Source: Bacteroidota bacterium
GTDB lineage: Bacteria; Bacteroidota; Bacteroidia; Cytophagales; Cyclobacteriaceae
DNA length: 64,000 nt
Direction of reading: 5' to 3'
Assembly: GCA_016191555.1 (NCBI GenBank)
Contig: JACPVX010000018.1
Coordinates: 1 to 64,000, forward strand
Program-made: the position numbers and the translations under genes
Notes under the pieces: generated by a model
What the model saw: the letters and a program-made list of their open reading frames with translations, nothing else
What the model was told of the DNA's origin: nothing
Databases searched by the model: none
Shown: one piece after another, positions 1 through 8,365 of the stretch
Layout of the letters: every line of letters begins with the position of its first letter
Position numbering within the stretch: the first letter of the stretch is position 1

Positions 1-540
<540 letters not shown>

Positions 541-608
541 GAGTATTTACGATTTGCCCTGTGCAATCGCTTGTTTTTCTTCCGCTACATGCATGTCAAA
601 GACCTTGA

Positions 609-713
<105 letters not shown>

Positions 714-755
714 TTTTTTCATTTTAATACCCAATTTTTTCATTTTAATACCCAA
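714..755 (+). repeat. perfect 21-bp tandem duplication after 5S rRNA
   Basis: Two identical 21-base units (714-734 and 735-755), each a run of six T followed by CATTTTAATACCCAA, stand directly after the 5S gene and before the terminator. A recent slippage or processing-related duplication is the simplest reading. The T-runs may add a weak stop signal. Confidence 0.85.
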
Positions 756-758
756 ATC

Positions 759-785
759 AAAAAGCCCCAACAGGGCTTTTTGTGT
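759..785 (+). terminator. rho-independent terminator of the rRNA operon
   Basis: The inverted repeat AAAAAGCCC (759-767) / GGGCTTTTT (773-781) with a 5-base loop is followed by T-rich sequence. It fits an intrinsic terminator of the rRNA operon. Confidence 0.85.
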
Positions 786-834
786 TTTTAATCATATCGG
801 GGAAAATTGATATCAGATGAAAGGAAAGGAGTGT

Positions 835-1698
835 TTAAGCACCCTTTCCTTTTGTTTTTTCTAATTCATCCCATAATTCTGGGCTGATGCTTTCTAAATG
901 ACTGAACTCGCCACCATTTCTAAGCCACTCTCCTCCGTCAATTGTAATTACCTCACCATTAACATAACTTGAGTAATCTGACATTAAATAGGCAGCCAGA
1001 TTAGCCAACTCTTGATGTTCGCCAACTCTTTTAAGTGGTACGCGTTCGGCAGGATCAAATTTTTTGACAAGATCTCCGGGTAAAAGTCTGCTCCAGGCAC
1101 CTTCTGTGGGGAATGGTCCAGGTGCAATGGCATTGCTTCTGATTTTGTATTTAGCCCATTCTACAGCAAGTGAACGTGTTAGCGCTAATACTCCGGCTTT
1201 ACTGCAAGCAGAAGGAACCACATAGCCGGAGCCTGTCCATGCATAGGTAGTGACAATGTTCAGGAAAGTGCCGGGCTGTTTTTTGTTAATCCAATGCTTG
1301 CCGGCTGCCAATGTCATATAGTAGGTGCCTTTGAGTACAATATCTACAATGATGTCAAAAGCACGGTGAGATAAGCGCTCCGTGGGACTTATGAAATTAC
1401 CCGCTGCATTATTCAAAACACCATCGATTCGACCAAAATGACTCTCTGCTTCTTTTAAGACGTTTTCAATTTCATCGTATTTCCGCACATCGCACGAAAG
1501 TGCAAGCACCTTGCCGCCAGTTTCTTTTTCTAATTCACTCGCAGTTTTATCCAACACATCTTTTTTGCGACTGGTGATGACGAGATTGGCACCCAATTGC
1601 AACATGTATTTCCCCATTGATTTACCTAAGCCAGTTCCGCCACCGGTAATGATGATTGTTTTGCCTTTCAACGCATCGGGTTTAAGCATTCCATCCAT
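835..1698 (-). CDS. SDR oxidoreductase, 2,4-dienoyl-CoA reductase type
   Basis: A 287-residue short-chain dehydrogenase that should reduce 2,4-dienoyl-CoA with NADPH during unsaturated fatty acid beta-oxidation. The nucleotide-binding motif TGGGTGLG is at residues 18-25 and NNAAGN at 96-101. At the usual YxxxK site the tyrosine is replaced by Ser163, with Lys167 kept. This is what the eukaryotic DECR1 family shows: its catalytic Asn, Tyr, Ser and Lys have the same spacing as Asn101, Tyr152, Ser163 and Lys167 here. The C-terminal DGGEW segment and about 30 trailing residues also fit DECR. The gene stands alone, leftward, after the rRNA terminator. Family assignment is strong; the substrate is inferred. 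Confidence 0.85.
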   Translation of the reverse strand: MDGMLKPDALKGKTIIITGGGTGLGKSMGKYMLQLGANLVITSRKKDVLDKTASELEKETGGKVLALSCDVRKYDEIENVLKEAESHFGRIDGVLNNAAGNFISPTERLSHRAFDIIVDIVLKGTYYMTLAAGKHWINKKQPGTFLNIVTTYAWTGSGYVVPSACSKAGVLALTRSLAVEWAKYKIRSNAIAPGPFPTEGAWSRLLPGDLVKKFDPAERVPLKRVGEHQELANLAAYLMSDYSSYVNGEVITIDGGEWLRNGGEFSHLESISPELWDELEKTKGKGA

Positions 1699-1775
1699 AT
1701 CTTCATTGATTGTTGTTCATGTAAAGTAGCAATTGTATTTAATTTTAGATATTTGTTTGATCAATTTTTTAAACT

Positions 1776-2726
1776 ATGAAGATTACCTATTTTTTATTAG
1801 CTGCTTCGGCAGTTTTGTTTAGTTCATGCATCGTCTCGAAAAAGAAATTTGACGATGTGCTCGCGCAAAAAGTGAAAGTTGAAGGAGATTTAGCAGATCG
1901 CAATAAAGAACTCGAAGCCGCGAATGCATCCATCGCTTCGATGCAGGAGAATCTCAAAAAAATGCGTGCTGATTCTGCGTCACTGGATCAGACGTATAAA
2001 GCAAATCAGAAAAAGCTGGAAGTGTTGAATAAAGAGTTTGACCAGTTGAATACGAGTTATAAGAACTTACTTTCCAATAGCGGAAAACTGAATCGGGATG
2101 TGGCATTGCAGCGCGATCAGCTTCTGGCGATTCAAAACAATTTGGAGAAGACCAAGCGTGAAAATGATTCTTTAAGCAATAGTCTTGCCGAGCGCGAGAA
2201 AAAAGTGAAGGAGTTGGAGTTGGTGCTTTCTAATAAAGACAAGGCTGTTCAAAACTTAAAAAACAGAATCAGCAATGCACTTTTGAATTTTAAAGAAAAT
2301 GACTTGACTGTGAAAGTAAAGAATGGCAAGGTATACGTTTCGTTGGCGGAAGATTTGTTATTCAAATCGGGAAGCATTGATATTGACGCGAAGGGTGCCG
2401 GAGCCTTGCAACAATTAGCGAAGGCACTGAAAGATCAACGAGATATTCAGGTGATGATTGAAGGACATACCGACAATGTACCAATCTCAAAAAAGACAAC
2501 GTATTTGGAAGACAACTGGGATTTGAGTGTGTTGAGGGCTACGTCCATTTCCAAAATATTGATCGGTGCCGGTATGCTTCCCAAGCAAATTACCGCTGCC
2601 GGTAAGGGTGAGTTTTCTCCATTAGCGCCAAATGATAACGCTCAGAATAAACAAAAAAACAGACGTACGGAAATTATTGTAACTCCCAATCTGGATGAAC
2701 TATTCAAAATCCTGGAGGCGAATTAA
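1776..2726 (+). CDS. OmpA-family lipoprotein with coiled coil
   Basis: A 316-residue outer-membrane lipoprotein that probably ties the outer membrane to peptidoglycan. The N-terminus is a lipoprotein signal ending FSSC, with Cys18 as the lipidated residue. Residues about 25-170 are a long charged heptad region predicted as coiled coil. The C-terminal 120 residues form an OmpA-like peptidoglycan-binding domain, with the signature EGHTDNVPIS and the trailing NRRTEI motif. The gene converges with the FKBP gene at a shared hairpin. The specific role is unknown. Confidence 0.88.
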   Translation: MKITYFLLAASAVLFSSCIVSKKKFDDVLAQKVKVEGDLADRNKELEAANASIASMQENLKKMRADSASLDQTYKANQKKLEVLNKEFDQLNTSYKNLLSNSGKLNRDVALQRDQLLAIQNNLEKTKRENDSLSNSLAEREKKVKELELVLSNKDKAVQNLKNRISNALLNFKENDLTVKVKNGKVYVSLAEDLLFKSGSIDIDAKGAGALQQLAKALKDQRDIQVMIEGHTDNVPISKKTTYLEDNWDLSVLRATSISKILIGAGMLPKQITAAGKGEFSPLAPNDNAQNKQKNRRTEIIVTPNLDELFKILEAN

Positions 2727-2746
2727 GATTGAATAAATTCGGAAAG

Positions 2747-2785
2747 AAGGCTACCTGAAAGTGAAATCAGGTAGCCTTTTGTTTT
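2747..2785. terminator. bidirectional intrinsic terminator
   Basis: The perfect 12-bp stem AAGGCTACCTGA (2747-2758) / TCAGGTAGCCTT (2767-2778), with an 8-base loop and T-rich flanks, lies between the convergent OmpA and FKBP genes. It can serve both. Confidence 0.85.
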
Positions 2786-3254
2786 AGTGATGGTGTCCGC
2801 CAGGGCCATGTGCATGACCATGATCGAGCTCTTCTTGTGTGGCTAAACGAATATCTAAAACCTCGACATCAAAATTTAATTCTACACCGGCTAGTGGGTG
2901 GTTAGCATCAACGGTAACTTCTGATAATCCTACTTTAGTGACAGTAACAACTCCGCCTTGATTGGTTTGGAATTGCATGCCCACGCGAACATCTTGATCG
3001 CCAAAAGCAGAACGAGGCACACTTTGCTGCAAAGCTTCATCTTTCACACCGTAGCCTTTTTCTGGGCTCACTTTGATCTTTATTTTATCGCCCGTGCTTT
3101 TGCCCTCTAATCCTTCTTCCATTCCAGGAATGAGATTTCCAATGCCTTGAATGTAAACGAGCGGCTCACGCCCAGCGCTAGAATCAAGGACTTTTCCATC
3201 ATTATCCGTTAGGGTGTAGTGAATGGATGCTACTTTGTGTTTCGATATTTGCAT
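2784..3254 (-). CDS. FKBP-type peptidyl-prolyl isomerase, SlyD-like
   Basis: A 156-residue cytoplasmic peptidyl-prolyl cis-trans isomerase of the SlyD group, which also act as chaperones and often bind nickel. The short FKBP fold is interrupted by an insert-in-flap domain in the middle (PEKGYGVKDEAL to VDANHPLAG). The signature NHPLAG is at about residues 118-123. The tail is His-rich (HGHAHGPGGHHH), as in SlyD, suggesting metal binding. No signal peptide is seen. The gene is monocistronic and shares a terminator with the gene to its left. Confidence 0.9.
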   Translation of the reverse strand: MQISKHKVASIHYTLTDNDGKVLDSSAGREPLVYIQGIGNLIPGMEEGLEGKSTGDKIKIKVSPEKGYGVKDEALQQSVPRSAFGDQDVRVGMQFQTNQGGVVTVTKVGLSEVTVDANHPLAGVELNFDVEVLDIRLATQEELDHGHAHGPGGHHH

Positions 3255-3378
3255 GTTGATTTTGTTAGTGCCGCAAGTTGTGGTTTTTTTGAAAATAGTT
3301 GTGCTTTGCTGCCGTATTATTTATGACTCACCAGCCAATCAGCATGGATCGCCTTGATGAAAGAATTCCTTCGTGAGA

Positions 3379-3411
3379 TTTAGTCAAATTCCAAACTTTT
3401 AAACATATTTG
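3379..3411 (+). promoter_or_regulatory. probable tRNA-Leu promoter
   Basis: TTTA at 3379-3382 and CATATTTG at 3404-3411 are separated by 21 bases. They resemble the Bacteroidota TTTG / TAnnTTTG promoter elements and end 12 bases before the mature tRNA. The match is imperfect at both elements. Confidence 0.4.
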
Positions 3412-3423
3412 CACCCCATTTAT

Positions 3424-3505
3424 GCCTGAGTGGCGGAACTGGTAGACGCGCACGACTCAAAATCGTGTGCCTTCGGGCGTGCCGGTTCGATTCCGGCCTT
3501 AGGTA
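3424..3505 (+). tRNA. tRNA-Leu (anticodon CAA)
   Basis: An 82-base class II tRNA. The acceptor stem GCCTGAG / CTTAGGT pairs with G-U wobbles. The anticodon stem CACGA / TCGTG encloses the loop CTCAAAA, giving anticodon CAA for UUG codons. A long variable arm follows (TGCCTTCGGGCG), then T-stem GCCGG / CCGGC with loop TTCGATT. CCA is not encoded. Confidence 0.96.
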
Positions 3506-3511
3506 CATAAA

Positions 3512-3545
3512 AAAAGAGACTGTCTTAGACAGTCTCTTTTGGTTT
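3512..3545. terminator. bidirectional intrinsic terminator after tRNA-Leu
   Basis: The perfect 13-bp stem AAAAGAGACTGTC (3512-3524) / GACAGTCTCTTTT (3528-3540) has a 3-base loop and A/T runs on both sides. It lies between tRNA-Leu and the leftward GIN-domain gene, so it probably serves both. Confidence 0.88.
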
Positions 3546-3568
3546 AAGCTATTTTAATCTTTCTAAAA

Positions 3569-4378
3569 TTACATTTTGCGCACTTTGCCACTTCCGGAAG
3601 AGTGACCATTTACATGGCTTGGGTTTCCTTTATACGATACCGTGCCACTTCCGGTAATGTTAGCATCCAATTCACTTTTTACATTGATTTCCACATCACC
3701 AGACCCTGTAATGCGCACTTCGCATTTATCGACAGTGAGATTGGAGGCATACACTTTTCCAGACCCGCTGATGCTTGCCTTTATTTCGTTGGCCGTGCCA
3801 CTGGCTTCTAGTTTGCCAGAGCCGGAAATTTCTACGTCAACTTGATTTTGAACTGTTAATTCAGACACGATTTTTCCGGAGCCGCTAATGTCCGTATCTA
3901 AACTCTGACAGGAGCCTTTTACCTCAATTCGGCCGGAGCCGCTTACGTTTGCTTCCATTTCACCAGCAACGTTTGCATCGATTTGCAATGAGCCAGATCC
4001 GCTTACGCTTAGATCAAGCGTGCTTGTTTTTATTTTTCCTTCGGTGATTAAATCGCCTGAACCTGAAACGCTCACAGCGGTAATATCAGGCACAGTGACA
4101 TACACCATAATTCTACTTTCTTTGTCCCATCCCCAATTCCACTTGTCTTCATTACCGATTACCAATTTGTCGCCACGTACCTCCGTTTCGATTTTTGATA
4201 ATGTTTCTTTACTGCCCTCCAATTCAACTTTTTGAGGGCTGCCTTGGCGTAAAACCAACTTGCCAGGCACTCTAAATGATAGCTTCGAAAAGGAGCTAAC
4301 GCTTCGAACTTCTCTTGTTTGAGCAAAAGCGCTAACAGATATTGATGTAATTAATAGAACGGTAAATAAATTTTTCAT
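3569..4378 (-). CDS. secreted head-GIN domain (DUF2807) protein
   Basis: A 269-residue exported protein of the head-GIN (DUF2807, putative autotransporter adhesin) family. I chose the ATG at 4378 because it begins a clean signal peptide (MKNLFTVLLITSISVSAFAQ); an upstream in-frame ATG at 4426 would add 16 polar residues before it. The mature part has at least eight SGSG or TGSG motifs about 18-20 residues apart, each preceding a charged beta-strand, suggesting a regular beta-helix or beta-solenoid. Periplasmic or surface location is likely. The molecular function is unknown for the family. Confidence 0.85.
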   Translation of the reverse strand: MKNLFTVLLITSISVSAFAQTREVRSVSSFSKLSFRVPGKLVLRQGSPQKVELEGSKETLSKIETEVRGDKLVIGNEDKWNWGWDKESRIMVYVTVPDITAVSVSGSGDLITEGKIKTSTLDLSVSGSGSLQIDANVAGEMEANVSGSGRIEVKGSCQSLDTDISGSGKIVSELTVQNQVDVEISGSGKLEASGTANEIKASISGSGKVYASNLTVDKCEVRITGSGDVEINVKSELDANITGSGTVSYKGNPSHVNGHSSGSGKVRKM

Positions 4379-4544
4379 GATGTCTGTGGATTTGATCTTG
4401 TGTAGATAGACCTCATTTAACGGCAAAGGGTTGCATAGGATTCGTTTTTCTTTTTTCGGTCAGATTGATCAGATGGACGATTTGAATAATGTTGATTGTT
4501 ACAATTCATTTTTTTCAGTTCATTGGGACTAAATTCATTTTTCC

Positions 4545-5774
4545 ATGTCAAATTCCAGAACGCCTGCGCTGAGTTTTATTTTTATTACGATTCTGATCGA
4601 TTGTATTGGTTTTGGAGTCATTATTCCGGTAATGCCCGCTTTAATCATGGATTTGGGTGGGGTAACCAATAGTGAAGCATCTCGATTGGGTGGTTACTTG
4701 TTGTTTGCGTTTGCAGGCATGCAATTCTTATGCTCACCGATTATGGGTGGGTTAAGCGATCAATTTGGGCGCAGGCCGGTTTTGTTGGCATCTCTTTTTG
4801 GATTTGGTATGGATTATATTTTTCTGGCTTTCGCTCCAAGTCTCGGATGGCTTTTTGTTGGTCGACTCATAGCCGGAGCGATGGGGGCAAGCTTTACCAC
4901 AGCAGGAGCCTACATTGCCGACATTAGTGAGCCTGAAAAGCGTGCTCAGAATTTTGGAATGATTGGCGCAGCTTTTGGTTTAGGATTTATTATCGGCCCT
5001 GCTATTGGCGGATTTTTAGGCGGCTATGGTGCGAAGATTCCTTTCTTGGTGGCCGCAGGGTTGAGCTTGGTAAACTGGCTCTATGGATTTTTTATTTTAC
5101 CGGAATCTTTAAAACCTGAAAACAGAAGAACGTTTGATTGGAAACGGGCTAACCCGATCAGTTCGTTGCTTAATCTAAAGCGCTATCCAATTATTTTAGG
5201 ATTAGTGACATCGTTGATATTGATTTATGTGGCGGCACATGCGGTGCAAAGCAATTGGTCATTTTATGCAATTGAAAAATTTAAATGGTCGCCAGCGATG
5301 ATTGGCGCATCGCTTACTGCTGTGGGTGTACTTATTTCGATAGTGCAAGGCGGATTGATTCGTATCATTATTCCAAAACTTGGTCAAAAGAAATCCTTGT
5401 ATCTCGGTCTTGTGCTTTACAGTCTTGGCTTTCTTCTTTTTAGCCTTGCCACGGAAGGCTGGATGTTGTTTGTGTTTTTAATTCCTTATTGTCTTGGCGG
5501 GATTGCCGGACCGGCTCTACAAGGTATCATGTCATCGCAAGTGCCGCCCAACGAACAAGGTGAGTTGCAAGGTGCACTAACTGGTTTGATGAGTGCCACT
5601 TCAATTGTTGGGCCGCTTTTGATGACGCAGCTTTTCGGTTACTTTACAGCGAAAGATGCGCCTTTCTATTTTCCCGGAGCACCCATGTTGATGGGCGCTA
5701 TATTAACATTGTTAAGTTTATTCTTCGCGATGCGTGTTCTGGTAGGGTTTAAGCAGCCTTTGGCAAAATCCTAA
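4545..5774 (+). CDS. MFS transporter, TetA/TCR-like drug:H+ antiporter family
   Basis: A 409-residue major facilitator with about 12 hydrophobic segments. The N-terminus ([18 protein letters not shown]) and motif A ([14 protein letters not shown]) resemble Gram-negative TetA/Tet-type exporters. Motif C-like glycine-rich helices ([12 protein letters not shown]) follow. Many chromosomal members of this family do not confer tetracycline resistance, so the substrate is left open. The gene lies alone upstream of the Fnr-like regulator, separated by 45 bp that contain an FNR-type dyad. Confidence 0.85.
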   Translation: MSNSRTPALSFIFITILIDCIGFGVIIPVMPALIMDLGGVTNSEASRLGGYLLFAFAGMQFLCSPIMGGLSDQFGRRPVLLASLFGFGMDYIFLAFAPSLGWLFVGRLIAGAMGASFTTAGAYIADISEPEKRAQNFGMIGAAFGLGFIIGPAIGGFLGGYGAKIPFLVAAGLSLVNWLYGFFILPESLKPENRRTFDWKRANPISSLLNLKRYPIILGLVTSLILIYVAAHAVQSNWSFYAIEKFKWSPAMIGASLTAVGVLISIVQGGLIRIIIPKLGQKKSLYLGLVLYSLGFLLFSLATEGWMLFVFLIPYCLGGIAGPALQGIMSSQVPPNEQGELQGALTGLMSATSIVGPLLMTQLFGYFTAKDAPFYFPGAPMLMGAILTLLSLFFAMRVLVGFKQPLAKS

Positions 5775-5796
5775 AATTGAAGTCTTTGATTATGGT

Positions 5797-5810
5797 TTGA
5801 TTTTTATCAT
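5797..5810 (+). promoter_or_regulatory. FNR-type operator in front of the Crp/Fnr gene
   Basis: TTGATTTTTATCAT matches the FNR consensus TTGAT-N4-ATCAA at 9 of the 10 specified positions. It ends 9 bases before the ATG of the Crp/Fnr gene. Its position over the expected transcription or translation start suggests autorepression. Direct sequence observation; regulation is inferred. Confidence 0.6.
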
Positions 5811-5819
5811 CTTCGCACA

Positions 5820-6536
5820 ATGCAGAGAAAGGAATTTACGATTGATTGCCAACTTTGTATTCATTTGAAGGATTCTCTCTTCAATGGACTCTCGCCAGAA
5901 GATTTAAGTCGCATTAATAATCACAAGACCTGCATTCAATACAAAAAGGGTCAGAATATTTTTTATGAAGGCACACGCCCTACCGGTTTGTTTTGCATCA
6001 ATGGCGGTAAGGTGAAGGTTTTCAAGAATAATGTGCAAGGAAAAGAATTCATTTTATACATCGCAAAACCAGGCGACTTTCTGGGTTACCGCGCTTTGCT
6101 TAGTGAAGAATTCTACTGTGCTACCGCCACCGTGCTGGAAGACGCAAAAATCTGTTTCATTCAAAAGGAGAATTTCTTTGAAGTACTTCAAAAGAATCCC
6201 GTCTTTATGAAGAAAGTAGTGAAACAAGTTTGCCAGCAAATGGGCATCATGGAAGAGCGAATGGCTGAACTTGCTCACAAATCTGTACGCGAGCGCTTAG
6301 CAGGCAGTTTACTGATGCTCAAAGAAACCTATGGTATGGAAGGAGAAGAAAGCGTGTTGTTGGATATCGCTCTTTCGCGGGAAGACTGGGCCAGTTTAGT
6401 AGGCACAGCAACAGAAACCGTTATCCGTCTCTTATCGGATTTCAAGGCCGATGAACTTATTTCTTTTGAAGGAAAAAAAATCAGGGTGCTTGACCCAAAG
6501 CGTTTAGCAAAACAGGCTGACTTGATCGTAGCCTAA
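5820..6536 (+). CDS. Crp/Fnr-family transcriptional regulator
   Basis: A 238-residue regulator with an N-terminal cyclic-nucleotide-type beta-roll (about 20-140), a dimer helix (about 130-165) and a C-terminal winged helix (about 165-225). The recognition helix TATETVIRLLSDF keeps the Glu and Arg that read the TGA/TCA half-site in FNR and CRP. A CxxC pair (Cys10, Cys13) lies at the extreme N-terminus and further cysteines follow, so a redox or Fe-S sensor is possible but not shown. FNR-type dyads lie just before this gene and before the neighbouring usp-cco operon, so it probably controls itself and the low-oxygen operon. Confidence 0.88.
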   Translation: MQRKEFTIDCQLCIHLKDSLFNGLSPEDLSRINNHKTCIQYKKGQNIFYEGTRPTGLFCINGGKVKVFKNNVQGKEFILYIAKPGDFLGYRALLSEEFYCATATVLEDAKICFIQKENFFEVLQKNPVFMKKVVKQVCQQMGIMEERMAELAHKSVRERLAGSLLMLKETYGMEGEESVLLDIALSREDWASLVGTATETVIRLLSDFKADELISFEGKKIRVLDPKRLAKQADLIVA

Positions 6537-6621
6537 TTATTCAACTTTAGATTTGTTTACACAAGAAGGAATTTTTTACTTTTCTTCTGCCCTCCAACGT
6601 TTTAGTCGTTTTAGGCGATTT

Positions 6622-6635
6622 ATGACAAAAGTCAT
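6622..6635 (+). promoter_or_regulatory. perfect dyad ATGAC-N4-GTCAT, Crp/Fnr-type site
   Basis: ATGACAAAAGTCAT is a perfect 5+4+5 palindrome with the spacing of Crp/Fnr sites. Its centre is exactly 22 bp (about two helical turns) upstream of the centre of the FNR-like dyad at 6644-6657, so two dimers could sit on the same face. Confidence 0.5.
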
Positions 6636-6643
6636 GTTTTGCC

Positions 6644-6657
6644 TTGATACCTATCAT
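6644..6657 (+). promoter_or_regulatory. FNR-type operator upstream of the usp-cco operon
   Basis: TTGATACCTATCAT matches TTGAT-N4-ATCAA at 9 of the 10 specified positions. Its centre lies about 40 bp upstream of the start point predicted from the -7 element at 6680-6687, the usual location of a class II activator site. Confidence 0.65.
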
Positions 6658-6679
6658 TACCATTTTTTTCTGTTACAAC

Positions 6680-6687
6680 TACTTTTG
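6680..6687 (+). promoter_or_regulatory. -7 promoter element of the usp-cco operon
   Basis: TACTTTTG is a full match to the Bacteroidota -7 consensus TAnnTTTG. No TTTG -33 element is found about 19 bp upstream. An FNR-like dyad occupies that place, consistent with an activator-dependent promoter. Confidence 0.55.
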
Positions 6688-6751
6688 ATCAGGTAGTGCA
6701 TCGATTGTTTGCGGTGCTAAAGAAGTCGTTATCCACTTAAAATTTAGCTGT

Positions 6752-7591
6752 ATGAAAAAGATTTTGGTTCCGTGTGATTTTTCAGATCCTGCGGTGCAGG
6801 CTTTTAAGCTCGCGGTGGAAATTGCAAAGCAAAGTAAAGGCGAGGTTTTTCTTTTGCATGTTGTCGAAGTACCTGTCATGCATGATACCGTAATCATGCC
6901 TACACTTTATTTTGAACAATCATTTATGAATGATGTGAAGGCCAGTGCAGAAAAGAAGTTTTCGAAGTTGATTGGCAAATGGGCAAGTGAAGGACCAGTT
7001 GTAAATGGAATGGTTGAGTTCGGGCCAACGACCGCAACTATTCGGCAGTTTATTGAAGAAAAAGAAATTGACTTTGTGGTAATGGGAACGCATGGTGCGA
7101 GTGGAGCCAAGGAATTTCTGGTCGGATCGAATACCGAGAAAATTGTTCGGACATCGAATGTGCCAGTTCTGACAATTAAAAAGCAAACCAAACTTTCGTC
7201 CATTAAGAATATCGTATTTGCTAATGAATTGAATTTAGAGGCAGAGAAACTCACGCAAAAGGTAAAAGAACTTCAAGGTTTTTTGAAGGCAAAATTGCAC
7301 GTGTTGTATGTTAATACACCGGCATCATTCAAACGCGATAGCATAACGCACACACAGTTAAAAGCATTTGCGAAGCGCTTTATGTTGAAGGACTACACCC
7401 TTAATGTATACAATGAAATCGATCAGGAGAATGGCGTACGAAACTTTACGGAAAGTATCGGTGGAGATTTGGTAGTGATGGCAACCCATGGCAGGAAGGG
7501 GCTTAACCATATTTTATCTGGTAGCATTGCTGAAGACGTAGTTAACCATTTGGATTGCCCCATTTGGACATTCCGCTCAAATGAAGAATAG
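6752..7591 (+). CDS. universal stress protein, tandem UspA domains
   Basis: A 279-residue cytoplasmic protein with two UspA folds (about 1-145 and 150-279). Both carry the ATP-binding signature: GTHGASGAKEFLVGS in the first and ATHGRKGLNHILSGS in the second. UspA proteins accumulate under starvation or low oxygen and bind ATP. It is the first gene of a rightward operon with a second Usp-like gene, ccoI and ccoS, behind an FNR-type promoter, so a role in microaerobic adaptation is likely. Confidence 0.9.
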   Translation: MKKILVPCDFSDPAVQAFKLAVEIAKQSKGEVFLLHVVEVPVMHDTVIMPTLYFEQSFMNDVKASAEKKFSKLIGKWASEGPVVNGMVEFGPTTATIRQFIEEKEIDFVVMGTHGASGAKEFLVGSNTEKIVRTSNVPVLTIKKQTKLSSIKNIVFANELNLEAEKLTQKVKELQGFLKAKLHVLYVNTPASFKRDSITHTQLKAFAKRFMLKDYTLNVYNEIDQENGVRNFTESIGGDLVVMATHGRKGLNHILSGSIAEDVVNHLDCPIWTFRSNEE

Positions 7592-7597
7592 AAAAAA

Positions 7598-8365
7598 GTG
7601 ACTAAAGAAATTTTTTTTCCTGCTGATTTGGAGCCATCGCATGAGAGCATGAGCGGCTATGCTGATTTGTTTTCTCATTTGAATCCAAAAACATTTTCCG
7701 CATTTTTTATGCGCGATTTTGTAGAGTCAACTTTAACTAAAGCTACTTTACCCATGGATCGTACATGGGTCGTCAAAAAATTAGAAGACGAAGCTCGTTT
7801 GCTTAAACTGAGTGTCGATTTTTTTAATCCGGGTAGTTACACTGTCAAAGCATTAATTCATCGCAGCCGATTTGCCGATCTGGTATTGATTAATCCTTTG
7901 CCAATGGATGTGATCGACCAACTGCCGGAATCATTTATCACTAATTTTATTGAACCGCTGGCGTGTCCGGTGCTGCTTTCTTCGAAGGTGCCACTTTCTT
8001 ATGATGAAGTACTAATTGTATTTGATTCAGACGCCAGCTCGCTCACTGCGCTGAAGACGTTTCTTCATCTTTTTGGTGGCGTGGCCAGCGGCAAAACAGT
8101 AACCGTTTTGATGGTAAATGCCAGTGATAAGCCAGAGCTTTTTCTCGAGCATTATTTCATTCGATTTGTTAAGAACTCCTTTTCGAATGTAGGCATTGTG
8201 CCCATGAACGGGATCAATATGAATAAGGAATTGGTGAAGCTGGCATCGCATGCAAGGAACCCCTTGCTGATTATGGGTAAGAGTGCAATCGCCTTATTAC
8301 GGAGCAACGAAACCACCAAAGCACTTTTTAGTCAAGAAGCATCAATCTTTTATGCCAATGGATAG
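7598..8365 (+). CDS. UspA-like protein lacking the usual nucleotide signature
   Basis: A 255-residue protein starting at GTG, 6 bases after the preceding usp gene. Its size and fold pattern resemble two UspA domains (DVLIVFD-like strand and LLIMGKSAIALL near the C-terminus), but the glycine-rich ATP loop G-x2-G-x9-G is absent in both halves. It may be a non-nucleotide-binding partner of the upstream Usp. The 3' end overlaps the start of ccoI by 14 bases, implying coupled translation. Confidence 0.65.
   Translation: MTKEIFFPADLEPSHESMSGYADLFSHLNPKTFSAFFMRDFVESTLTKATLPMDRTWVVKKLEDEARLLKLSVDFFNPGSYTVKALIHRSRFADLVLINPLPMDVIDQLPESFITNFIEPLACPVLLSSKVPLSYDEVLIVFDSDASSLTALKTFLHLFGGVASGKTVTVLMVNASDKPELFLEHYFIRFVKNSFSNVGIVPMNGINMNKELVKLASHARNPLLIMGKSAIALLRSNETTKALFSQEASIFYANG

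Noticed and set aside
1511-1729. A 72-residue rightward frame over the SDR gene
   Set aside because: It is antisense to a well-supported SDR gene and has no independent protein features.
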